Positions 17,435 through 24,573 of a stretch of 44,319 nt of DNA are shown here, piece by piece. Position numbers and translations under genes: made by a program. A model generated the notes under the pieces. That model saw only the letters and a program-made list of their open reading frames with translations, ran no database searches and was not told where the DNA came from. The first letter of the stretch is position 1, and every line of letters begins with the position of its first letter. The DNA lies in the NCBI GenBank assembly GCA_029263095.1, contig JAJCYA010000028.1, forward strand, positions 1 to 44,319. The letters run 5' to 3'. This DNA comes from Acidimicrobiia bacterium (GTDB taxonomy: Bacteria; Actinomycetota; Acidimicrobiia; Spongiisociales; UBA11373).

Positions 17435-18300
17435 GACCCTGGCTGGTCGCAGCGCGACCGGCAACTCTCCTCGCCGCGGTCGCCCCAGTCCTGGTGGGTA
17501 GTGGATTGGCGGCGGCGGACGGTGTGTTCCGCTGGAACGCCTTCAGCGCCACCCTCGCCGCCGCCGTGCTCATCAACATCGCTGCCAATTTCGCCAATGA
17601 CGCATCTGATGCCAAGCGCGGCGCCGATACCGAATCGAGGATTGGTCCGCCTCGCGCTGTCGCCACCGGCCTGCTCACCGCTCGACAGGTATGGATCGGG
17701 ACCGCGGTGGTGCTCGCAGTGGCAACAGGGTTAGGCGCCTACCTCGCTTGGATCTCCTCCTGGGTGATCCTCGCGATCGGAGCCGCGTCGATTCTGGCGA
17801 TGCTCGGCTACACGGGGGGACCGTGGCCCTACGGGTATCGGGCGCTAGGTGAGGTATTCGTATTCGTCTTCTTCGGGCTGGTCGCAGTAGTGGGAAGCCG
17901 GTACGTCCACGACACAACCACACCGCTCGAAGCCTGGTTGCTGGCTGTCCCGGTGGGGTTCCTGGTCACGGCAATCCTGGTGGCCAACAACGTGAGGGAC
18001 ATCGACACGGACCGCTCCTCAGGCAAACGGACGCTGGCCGTAGTCCTGGGACGCAGGGTCGCCAGGATCGTCTTTGCCGCGTTGATCGTCGGAGCATTCA
18101 GCCTCATCACGGTGTACGCGGTGATCGGGGAAACCGCAACAGGCACGCTGATCGCCTTGGCTGCACTCCCCCTGGCCTACTCCCCGATACGGACCATCGC
18201 GACTTCGACAGACGGCCCCGAGCTCATCGGAGCTCTCAAGGCGAGCGCCCGACTCCACCTAGCAGTCGGCATCCTCCTCGCTGTGGGTGTACAGCTCTAG
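17431..18300 (+). CDS. menA: 1,4-dihydroxy-2-naphthoate prenyltransferase
   Basis: A 289-residue UbiA-superfamily membrane enzyme that attaches the polyprenyl chain to dihydroxynaphthoate. The N-terminus [25 protein letters not shown] is typical of MenA. The first Asp-rich prenyl-diphosphate/Mg site is [14 protein letters not shown] (about 49-62), followed by [12 protein letters not shown] second site is [22 protein letters not shown] (about 188-209). About eight helices are evident. The ATG at 17431 overlaps the menB stop; the frame is open upstream inside menB but that part is not MenA-like. Confidence 0.94.
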   Translation: MRPWLVAARPATLLAAVAPVLVGSGLAAADGVFRWNAFSATLAAAVLINIAANFANDASDAKRGADTESRIGPPRAVATGLLTARQVWIGTAVVLAVATGLGAYLAWISSWVILAIGAASILAMLGYTGGPWPYGYRALGEVFVFVFFGLVAVVGSRYVHDTTTPLEAWLLAVPVGFLVTAILVANNVRDIDTDRSSGKRTLAVVLGRRVARIVFAALIVGAFSLITVYAVIGETATGTLIALAALPLAYSPIRTIATSTDGPELIGALKASARLHLAVGILLAVGVQL

Positions 18301-18322
18301 CGGGAACGCCCCGCTCGACCAC

Positions 18323-18328
18323 TAGCGT
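18323..18328 (+). promoter_or_regulatory. -10 element, leaderless menD promoter
   Basis: TAGCGT followed by 7 nt and the GTG at 18336. menD may therefore be transcribed from its own promoter as well as from menB-menA. Confidence 0.5.
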
Positions 18329-18335
18329 CGTCACG

Positions 18336-20018
18336 GTGACCGACCGAAACACACTGTTCGTCCGCACTCTGATGGCCGCTCTTGCCGCCTCAGGCGTAGA
18401 ACATGCCTGCATCGCCCCCGGATCCCGCAACGCTCCGCTTTCGCTCGCCCTGGCCGACTCACCTATCAAGGACTGGTCTCATCACGACGAACGCTCTGCC
18501 GCATTCTTTGCACTGGGACTTGCCAAGACGAGTGGTCGGCCCGTACTGGTGGTCACCACCTCCGGCACGGCGGCCACCGAACTACATCCGGCCATCGCCG
18601 AAGCCAACGCATCGCACGTACCGCTGATCGCCATCACGGCGGACAGACCATCCGAACTGTTCGACATCGGCGCCGCCCAAACGATCGATCAACGCAACCT
18701 CTACGGCTCCGCCGTCAGATGGGAACACGATCTCGACGTACCCGACCCGGCCGACGCGGGACCAAGCCGTACTGCGGCTCTTGCAGCCCGGCTCGTCGCA
18801 GAGTCATTGGGGATACCCGCCGGCCCGGTCCACCTCAACGTCCGGATCAGGGAGCCGCTCGTCATAGGAGATGCCGCGGTGAGCGGATTGCGAACTCCCA
18901 GGATCACGCGCGCCTCCGTCACCCCCGACCCTGATGCACTGTCCCACCTCGCCGCCCGTATCGCCGGTCGCAGGGGCGTCGTCATCGCCGGTCCCCAGAC
19001 TGATCGGTCGGGTTGCGGGGCCATCGCTGAATTGGGCGCCGTGCTCGGCTGGCCGATCATGTCCGATCCGACCTCTGGTCTCCGTACGGGTATCCACGAC
19101 ACCACGGCCATCGTCGGGAGTGACCTGCTGGCCTCGGCTGGATGGCTGGACACGGCGTCTCCCGACTTCGTCCTCCGCATCGGTGCCCGACCGACCTCCA
19201 AGGCACTGACTACGTGGTTGGAGCGGCACCCCGAGACCCCGCAGGCACTCATAGCCACCAGCGGCTGGCCGGACCCAATGGCCTCGTCCGACCTGGTGCT
19301 GCGCGGCGATCCAGCGGCCGCAGTCGGACCGCTGCGAGCTGCACAACCGGCTCCCGACGGATGGTTGGAGCAATGGAAGGCCGCCGATGGCGCGGCCGCG
19401 GCAGCGGCTCGACACACCATCGACGCCATCGAAACCACATCGGAGCCCGGGATCGCAGCCGCCGTCTACGACGGGCTCCCGGACGACTCCATGCTGTGGG
19501 CTGCATCATCGATGCCCATTCGCGATGTGGATTCGTTCTTCCCCGTCACAGACCGCGCCGTAGCGATCCACGCCAACCGGGGCGCCAACGGAATCGACGG
19601 CTTTGTCTCGTCGGCGCTGGGAGCGGCGTCGAACCACACGCCTACGATCGCTCTGGCCGGTGATCTATCGATGCTGCACGACATTGGCGCCCTCGCTTCA
19701 ATGGCCCGCCTCGAGATCCCGCTCACGATCGTGGCAATCAACAACGATGGCGGCGGCATCTTCCACTTCCTCCCCCAGGCCGGCCACGATCACTTCGAAC
19801 GTCACTTCGGAACGCCTCACGGGCTCTCGTTCTCCGAGATCGGAAGGTCGTTCGGAGTCGACACCGTCGCCGTAGATGCCTCACAGGCAATCACCGACGC
19901 CGTGGCAGCGGCCGGGGAGAGTCCAAGGCTGGTCGAAGTGATGACGGATCGCGCGGCCAATGTGGAGGTTCATCGGAGCATCGCGGAACAGGTGAAGGGC
20001 GCGATCGCCGAGCTGTGA
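18336..20018 (+). CDS. menD: SEPHCHC synthase (MenD)
   Basis: A 560-residue thiamine-diphosphate enzyme joining 2-oxoglutarate and isochorismate in menaquinone synthesis. The N-terminal Pyr domain has GVEHACIAPGSRNAPLSLAL (about 20-39) and the catalytic-Glu region around DERSAAFFALGLAKTSGRPV. TSGTAATELHPAIAEA is typical of MenD. The C-terminal ThDP motif is GDLSMLHDIGALASM followed by NNDGGGIFHFLPQA (about 445-485). Length fits the family. The start is a GTG. It follows menA by 35 bp and is convergent with menF. Confidence 0.95.
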   Translation: MTDRNTLFVRTLMAALAASGVEHACIAPGSRNAPLSLALADSPIKDWSHHDERSAAFFALGLAKTSGRPVLVVTTSGTAATELHPAIAEANASHVPLIAITADRPSELFDIGAAQTIDQRNLYGSAVRWEHDLDVPDPADAGPSRTAALAARLVAESLGIPAGPVHLNVRIREPLVIGDAAVSGLRTPRITRASVTPDPDALSHLAARIAGRRGVVIAGPQTDRSGCGAIAELGAVLGWPIMSDPTSGLRTGIHDTTAIVGSDLLASAGWLDTASPDFVLRIGARPTSKALTTWLERHPETPQALIATSGWPDPMASSDLVLRGDPAAAVGPLRAAQPAPDGWLEQWKAADGAAAAAARHTIDAIETTSEPGIAAAVYDGLPDDSMLWAASSMPIRDVDSFFPVTDRAVAIHANRGANGIDGFVSSALGAASNHTPTIALAGDLSMLHDIGALASMARLEIPLTIVAINNDGGGIFHFLPQAGHDHFERHFGTPHGLSFSEIGRSFGVDTVAVDASQAITDAVAAAGESPRLVEVMTDRAANVEVHRSIAEQVKGAIAEL

Positions 20019-20108
20019 CCAGGAAGAGGCGACCAGCAATCGGCGACCGGCGAGTGTGTGAGGCGATCTGCGAGGGGTCTCGTGTGAGGCCGACGAAAGA
20101 CCTGGCGG

Positions 20109-21416
20109 TTAGCGGGCCGTCAGTAGGTCGAGCATCGGGCGGAGCTTGAGGCGGGTCTCGGCAAGTTCCTCGTCGGGATCGCTCCCATCCACTATGCCAT
20201 TGCCCGCATAGATGATCGCGTGGTCGCCCCGCACCAGAGCGCTCCGCAATGCAACCGCGAGCTCCCCATCTCCTCCCGCGTCGACCCAGCCGATGCCTCC
20301 GGAGTACCACCCGCGGTCGATCCCCTCCTGTTTGGCGATGAAGGCCAACGCCTCGGACCGAGGTGAACCCCCCACCGCCGCGGTCGGGTGAAGCGCATTG
20401 GCCAGATCGAGGATTCGCCGGTCGGTGCTCCCGGTAATCGGAGTAGCGAGATGTTGAACGGTGGCAAACCGCTGCAGCACGGGGTCGGAGGGATGGGTGA
20501 CACCATGAGCGATCGGCATCAGCCTGCGCACTGCGTCTTCGACCACTATCGAATGCTCCAGCCGGTCCTTCTCCGAGGCCAGCAGCGCATCTCCATGCCT
20601 GCGGTCCTCATCGGCATCGGCGCCGCGAGGTCCTGAACCGGCGAGCGGGCTCAGTTGGAAACGCTCCCCCTCGCGAGAGATCAGCAACTCGGGGCTGGCT
20701 CCGAGGAACGTCGACTCCCCATGCTGCCAGCCGAAAATCCGACAGTCCGGATAGCGGTCCCGCAGCTGCGCCACCAAGTCGAAAGAACCCAGCGGCCGTG
20801 GTGTATGGACCAGGACCGTTCGCGCCAACACGACCTTCTCGAACACCCCGGCACCAATCGATCCCACAGCCTCTCCCACGAGGTCACGCCAGTCGTCGGG
20901 CCCAGGCCGGGACTCCACGGTGTGGTCGACCTCTCGCTCCTCGCTCACGTCGGCGGGAGCACGCAACGCGGACAGAAGTCCGAGCAGCAGACGACCATCA
21001 GATCCCGGCCGAACCGCGACGGTCAGCGACGAACGCCCTCCGACACGAACGACGCTGACTTCAGGGATCACCGCAGTCGCACTGGCGAAGCCCTCCCAGT
21101 CCACTCCGGCCGGACCCTCCTCGTCGAACGAGAACCCGGTGAGCAGGCTGATCCCGTCGGGAAGACCGGCAATCTCAGCGTCGATCGCCTGGAGTCTCCC
21201 GGAGCCGCTCGCTACGAACGTCGCTGCCGTACCAAGAGCTCCTATCGAACGGCCGGTGGGCGATGCGAAGAAGCCCGCCCACCCGAACGCCTCGGATCCC
21301 GCCCGAACCAGGTCGAGCGGGTCGAGATCGACATCGACCGAAGCGACTCGCAACCGACCCGAGTCGGTACGGAGCGCCTCGTCGATCTCGGTCAGCGTCC
21401 GTCGGGATATGAGCAT
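20109..21416 (-). CDS. menF: Isochorismate synthase
   Basis: A 435-residue chorismate-utilising enzyme that converts chorismate to isochorismate, the entry step to menaquinone. The C-terminal catalytic domain shows KVVLARTVLV, FLGASPELLISREG, QLSPLAGSGPRG, LASEKDRLEHSIVVEDAVRR, VQHLATPITG, LHPTAAVGGSPRSEAL, and the Mg-binding RGWYSGGIGWVDAGGDGELAVALRSALV then YAGNGIVDGSDPDEELAETRLKL. Isochorismate rather than salicylate or anthranilate synthesis is inferred from the men context. It lies 15 bp downstream of the CBS-BON gene on the same strand, at the end of the regulator operon. No ribosome binding site of its own is obvious. Confidence 0.92.
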   Translation of the reverse strand: MLISRRTLTEIDEALRTDSGRLRVASVDVDLDPLDLVRAGSEAFGWAGFFASPTGRSIGALGTAATFVASGSGRLQAIDAEIAGLPDGISLLTGFSFDEEGPAGVDWEGFASATAVIPEVSVVRVGGRSSLTVAVRPGSDGRLLLGLLSALRAPADVSEEREVDHTVESRPGPDDWRDLVGEAVGSIGAGVFEKVVLARTVLVHTPRPLGSFDLVAQLRDRYPDCRIFGWQHGESTFLGASPELLISREGERFQLSPLAGSGPRGADADEDRRHGDALLASEKDRLEHSIVVEDAVRRLMPIAHGVTHPSDPVLQRFATVQHLATPITGSTDRRILDLANALHPTAAVGGSPRSEALAFIAKQEGIDRGWYSGGIGWVDAGGDGELAVALRSALVRGDHAIIYAGNGIVDGSDPDEELAETRLKLRPMLDLLTAR

Positions 21417-21431
21417 CGGGGAGAAGTGTGT

Positions 21432-22106
21432 CTAGTTGTTGAGCGGGTACTGCCGCTCAACCTTCTGATCGTCCACCAAGAACGTGAGCTGAGAGTCCAC
21501 CCTGACGACTCCCTCGACCCGCCTGGTCAGCTCCTCGAGCAAGTGCGCCTCGGTTCGATTCTCCATCTCCCCGTCGAGCATCACGACACCATCATCGACA
21601 CTGACACCTACGTCCTCAGGATCAAGGAACAACAGCCTGCGGACTATGTCTTCGCGAATCTCGTCTTCGATGATCTCATCGGGTTTCGTGAAGGCATTGA
21701 CGACGTCGGCCCGGCTGATGATGCCAATCAGAGCACCGTCCTCGTCCACCACGGGAAGCCGCTTCAGCCGCTTGTTCGCCATCACGCGAGCCGCTTCACC
21801 GATCGTGACCTCAGGCGAGGTTGTTATCACCGCTTCTGTCATCACCTCTGCGACCGTCTCCGCGGCAGGCGGATCGGACGGACCCTCACCGAAGAGGGCA
21901 TCCAACAAGCTGAATCGGTACGGCTGATCGCGGTTGGCTTCCTGACGAAGGAAGTCCCCTTCAGTGACGATTCCGACAACGGCGCCGTCGCTGATCACCG
22001 GCAATCCGCTCACTTTGTTACGAACCATCGTCCTGGCTGCCTCTTTAAGCAGCGTGTCGGGCGAGACCGTCAACGGCTCGGTGGACATGAGATCGCGAAC
22101 CTTCAT
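21432..22106 (-). CDS. Tandem CBS plus BON domain protein
   Basis: A 224-residue cytosolic protein. CBS domain 1 covers about 1-60 (VRDLMSTEPLTVSPDTLLKEA, then VSGLPVISDGAVVGIVTEGD). CBS domain 2 covers about 82-145 (VAEVMTEAVITTSPEVTIGEA, LKRLPVVDEDGALIGIISRADVV). The C-terminal 70 residues form a BON domain (VSVDDGVVMLDGEMENRTEA, VEGVVRVDSQL). CBS pairs usually bind adenosyl ligands. In M. tuberculosis a CBS protein (Hrp1) belongs to the DosR regulon. The ATG at 22106 has GGAGGA at proper spacing; an in-frame GTG at 22112 has no space for one. It starts 2 nt after the stress protein stop and runs into menF. Confidence 0.92.
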   Translation of the reverse strand: MKVRDLMSTEPLTVSPDTLLKEAARTMVRNKVSGLPVISDGAVVGIVTEGDFLRQEANRDQPYRFSLLDALFGEGPSDPPAAETVAEVMTEAVITTSPEVTIGEAARVMANKRLKRLPVVDEDGALIGIISRADVVNAFTKPDEIIEDEIREDIVRRLLFLDPEDVGVSVDDGVVMLDGEMENRTEAHLLEELTRRVEGVVRVDSQLTFLVDDQKVERQYPLNN

Positions 22107-22108
22107 GG

Positions 22109-22546
22109 TCACTCCTCCTCTTCACGCTGGCGAGCGACTAGAACGTCGCACGAAGCGTGGTTTACAACCCGATGGCTCGTACTTCCGAGGACGAGCGAGG
22201 CGATGTCACCCCGCCCCCGGCTGCCGACCACAATCAGGTCGGCACCTTGCTCGTCCGCGTACTCAACCAACACATCGGGTGGGTACCCCTCAAGATCGAC
22301 TCGTACCACGGGCCGGGTACAGCCCTCCAGAAACGGCTCGATCCTCTTCCAGACATTCGTTCGTTGCGCCTCGGCAAAGTCGTCGCCGACCGTCGGCAGC
22401 CCGCTCATTGCTGCGAGGACGGTAGCGGGCACGTGGGCGACAAACACCACATGGAGATCGCCGTTCAACTGTTCGACGAGCGCCCTGGCTCGTCGAACAG
22501 CGCCGGCACTCGAAGGTGAATCATCGATGCCGACGACGATCTTCAT
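22109..22546 (-). CDS. Universal stress protein, ATP-binding type
   Basis: A 145-residue single-domain UspA protein. The N-terminus is MKIVVGIDDSPSSAGAVRRA. The nucleotide-binding motif near the end is VVGSRGRGDIASLVLGSTSH, matching the G-2x-G-9x-G(S/T) pattern of ATP-binding members. It ends in acidic EEEE. Universal stress proteins are prominent DosR targets in mycobacteria, where one (Rv3134c) is cotranscribed with devR. Here it overlaps the devR-like stop by 4 nt (ATGA). A GTG three codons upstream would add three residues; the ATG is preferred. Confidence 0.93.
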   Translation of the reverse strand: MKIVVGIDDSPSSAGAVRRARALVEQLNGDLHVVFVAHVPATVLAAMSGLPTVGDDFAEAQRTNVWKRIEPFLEGCTRPVVRVDLEGYPPDVLVEYADEQGADLIVVGSRGRGDIASLVLGSTSHRVVNHASCDVLVARQREEEE

Positions 22547-23220
22547 GCTGGCCACTGCTCCGGTGGATAGCGGTGCTCCTTCTCCGCCTGGATTCGGGCT
22601 GCATATGCGGCGGCTTCGCTGCGACGGCTCATCTCCAGCTTTGAGAGCACGTTCGATACGTAATTCTTGACGGTCTTCTCGGCGAGGAACATCTCCTCGG
22701 CTATCTGGCGGTTGGTCAGCCCGTCGGCGATGTAGTCGAGGATCTTGCGTTCCTGGGCGGAAAGCTTGGCCAGGAGTGGATCATCGGGCTCCTCCCCCCG
22801 AATTCGACGGAACACTCGATCGGTCATCTCCGGATCGAGAAGGCTCTCGCCCCTGCCGACCTTGCGAATGCTCTCGAGGAGGTCGGAGCCCTTGATCTGC
22901 TTGAGGACGTAGCCCGATGCTCCCGCCATGATCGACGAGAACAGCGCCTCGTCATCGGCAAATGACGTGAGCATCAGAACGTTGATGTGAGGCCACCTGG
23001 CTCGGATCTCACGGCAGGCCTCGACACCGCTCCCATCGGGAAGCCTCACATCGAGAATCACGATGTGAGGCTCGTCGAATCCGACCCGCCGGATGGCGTC
23101 CTCAACCGATCCCGCCTCGCCCACGACAAGGAGATCCTCTTCGGCTTCGATCATCGTTCTGAGGCCCTGGCGGACGATCTCATGATCGTCCACAAGCTCG
23201 ATTCGAAGCTGCTCACCCAT
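22543..23220 (-). CDS. DosR/DevR-like NarL-family response regulator
   Basis: A 225-residue regulator. The receiver domain (about 5-120) has acidic pocket Asp11-Asp12, phospho-acceptor Asp57 (VILDVRLPDGSG), Thr85 (LMLTSF) and Lys107 (YVLKQIKG). The LuxR-type helix-turn-helix (about 152-210) reads LTNRQIAEEMFLAEKTVKNYVS. Lys182, Lys185 and Asn186 match the DNA-contacting K179, K182 and N183 of mycobacterial DevR by my recalled alignment. It heads the operon with the stress protein, CBS-BON and menF genes and is divergent from the DosS-like kinase. The ATG at 23220 is favoured because a -10 TAGGAT lies 7 nt upstream; a longer form starting at 23271 would run into the control region. Confidence 0.93.
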   Translation of the reverse strand: MGEQLRIELVDDHEIVRQGLRTMIEAEEDLLVVGEAGSVEDAIRRVGFDEPHIVILDVRLPDGSGVEACREIRARWPHINVLMLTSFADDEALFSSIMAGASGYVLKQIKGSDLLESIRKVGRGESLLDPEMTDRVFRRIRGEEPDDPLLAKLSAQERKILDYIADGLTNRQIAEEMFLAEKTVKNYVSNVLSKLEMSRRSEAAAYAARIQAEKEHRYPPEQWPA

Positions 23221-23227
23221 ACCCCGA

Positions 23228-23233
23228 ATCCTA
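23228..23233 (-). promoter_or_regulatory. -10 element, leaderless devR-like operon promoter
   Basis: TAGGAT on the minus strand, 7 nt before the ATG at 23220. No good -35 is seen, as expected for an activator-dependent promoter. The DosR-like box is centred about 64 bp upstream of the predicted start. Confidence 0.55.
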
Positions 23234-23274
23234 CCGGAGGGAGGCGGCCACACCATCCGAACATGCCCCACACG

Positions 23275-23294
23275 ACGGGGCCGAAAGTCCTGAA
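23275..23294. promoter_or_regulatory. DosR/DevR-like binding box
   Basis: ACGGGGCCGAAAGTCCTGAA compared with the mycobacterial DosR consensus TTSGGGACTWWAGTCCCSAA agrees at 15 of 20 positions, including GGG, the first C, the central AAA and GTCC. It lies between the divergent regulator and kinase genes, centred about 64 bp upstream of the predicted regulator transcript start and about 57-60 bp upstream of that of the kinase. It is a strong candidate for autoregulation. Confidence 0.55.
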
Positions 23295-23328
23295 ATCATC
23301 CGGCTGCCCGACGCCGCGCACAGACCGG

Positions 23329-23334
23329 TAACCT
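23329..23334 (+). promoter_or_regulatory. -10 element of the DosS-like kinase gene
   Basis: TAACCT followed by 9 nt and the GTG at 23344; no ribosome binding site is present. Confidence 0.45.
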
Positions 23335-23343
23335 GATCTGGCC

Positions 23344-24477
23344 GTGCCAACCATTGCCCCGAGCCTCATCCGCGATCTGGTAGAAGCCGCCGCCAGTGTG
23401 GCCGCCCAGGTCGAGCTGTCGGCACTCCTCAGGTCGACCGTCCAAACCGGTATGGACCTCACCGGGGCCAAGCATGGTGCTCTGGGTGTCCTCGGCGAGC
23501 ACGGTGCCCTCATGGACTTCGTGCATGTCGGTCTCGACCCAGGGGTAGCCAGGCAGATCGGACATCTCCCACGTGCGACCGGCTTGCTGGGCACAATCAC
23601 CCGGACCGACACTGCGGTCCGGATCGACGACATCGGCGACCACGAGGATTCGGTCGGTTTCCCGGACGGTCACCCCGACATGACGAGCTTCATCGGGGTA
23701 CCGGTCCGAGTCGGCGAACGTGTCTTTGGGAACTTGTACTTGACCGACAAGGCCGGTGGATTCACTGAAGACGACGAGGTCATCGTCGAATTCCTGGCGG
23801 TGACGGCAGGGACCGCCATTTCGACACTGCGAATGCAGGAGCGTCTGCGGCGAGCCGCTCTGCACGAGGATCGGGAGAGAATCGCCCGGGACCTCCACGA
23901 CTCGATAATCCAAGATCTCTTTGCAGTCGGACTGGGCCTTCAGGCGTCGATGGCGAAGGTAGACAATGATCCGACCGCCGTACACCAACAGCTCGACACT
24001 TCGATCGACAAGCTGGACGAGACAATCGCATCACTGCGTCGCTACATATTCGATCTGCGGCCTCCGGTCTGGGCTCGACCATCACTTCCGAGTGAGTTGG
24101 CTCGGCTGCTCGAGGAGCTGGCTGCACCCCACCGAGTAGCGGTCGGTCTCGACTTCGACTGTCCGCCCGACATACCCGAGACGCCCGTCGCCGACGATCT
24201 CTTCGCCGTCATAAAGGAATCGGTCAGCAACGCACTACGACACGGGGAACCATCAACGGTCGACGTGCGAGTGGTGTGCGAGGGTGAGGTGGTACGGGCC
24301 TCGATTTCGGACGACGGAACCGGCTTCGATACGGACCAGGAATCAGAGGGACTCGGCCTCGACAACATGGCCGAAAGGGTCGAGCGGACGCTGGGGAGTC
24401 TCTTTATCGACTCTGTTCCGGGGCGAGGCACGGTGGTCCACGTCGCGTTCCCGTTGCAGCCGTCACAGTCGAAGTAG
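23344..24477 (+). CDS. DosS/DevS-like haem-GAF sensor histidine kinase
   Basis: A 377-residue soluble kinase. A single GAF domain (about 18-165) resembles GAF-A of DosS: QIGHLPRATGLLG, RIDDIGDHEDSVGFPDGHP, SFIGVPVRVGERVFGNLYLTDK. By recalled alignment His110 matches the proximal haem ligand His149, and Tyr132 matches distal Tyr171. A HisKA_3 helix follows with phospho-acceptor His185 (ERIARDLHDSIIQDLFAVGL), then an HATPase domain (about 275-372; N-box KESVSNALRHG, DDGTGFD, GLGLDNMAERV). DosS and DosT carry two GAF domains; this one lacks the second. It would phosphorylate the divergent regulator in response to oxygen, redox or gas ligands. The start is a GTG with a leaderless-type promoter. 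Confidence 0.9.
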   Translation: MPTIAPSLIRDLVEAAASVAAQVELSALLRSTVQTGMDLTGAKHGALGVLGEHGALMDFVHVGLDPGVARQIGHLPRATGLLGTITRTDTAVRIDDIGDHEDSVGFPDGHPDMTSFIGVPVRVGERVFGNLYLTDKAGGFTEDDEVIVEFLAVTAGTAISTLRMQERLRRAALHEDRERIARDLHDSIIQDLFAVGLGLQASMAKVDNDPTAVHQQLDTSIDKLDETIASLRRYIFDLRPPVWARPSLPSELARLLEELAAPHRVAVGLDFDCPPDIPETPVADDLFAVIKESVSNALRHGEPSTVDVRVVCEGEVVRASISDDGTGFDTDQESEGLGLDNMAERVERTLGSLFIDSVPGRGTVVHVAFPLQPSQSK

Positions 24478-24498
24478 TGAATCAATAGCGTTGCGATA

Positions 24499-24526
24499 GG
24501 AGGGTATTCGGCCCCTATCACGAATA
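24499..24526. promoter_or_regulatory. Inverted repeat / weak DosR-like box before ppdK
   Basis: The 14-nt core GGGTATTCGGCCCC (24502-24515) keeps the outer GGG and CCC of the DosR box; on the minus strand it shares GGGGCCGAA with the box at 23275. An overlapping inverted repeat pairs TATTCG (24505-24510) with CGAATA (24521-24526). It lies about 60 bp upstream of the ppdK start codon. The match to consensus is weak (9 of 14). Confidence 0.3.
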
Positions 24527-24573
24527 GGCCTCGGCCCTGATCATGACGACGACGACTCTGGAGGACCACGCCT

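Noticed and set aside
20655-22670. Long plus-strand open frame (671 codons) antisense to menF, CBS-BON and usp
   Set aside because: Its translation is low-complexity Arg/Pro/His-rich with no recognisable domain, and the other strand encodes three well-conserved proteins. Long antisense frames are common in high-GC DNA.
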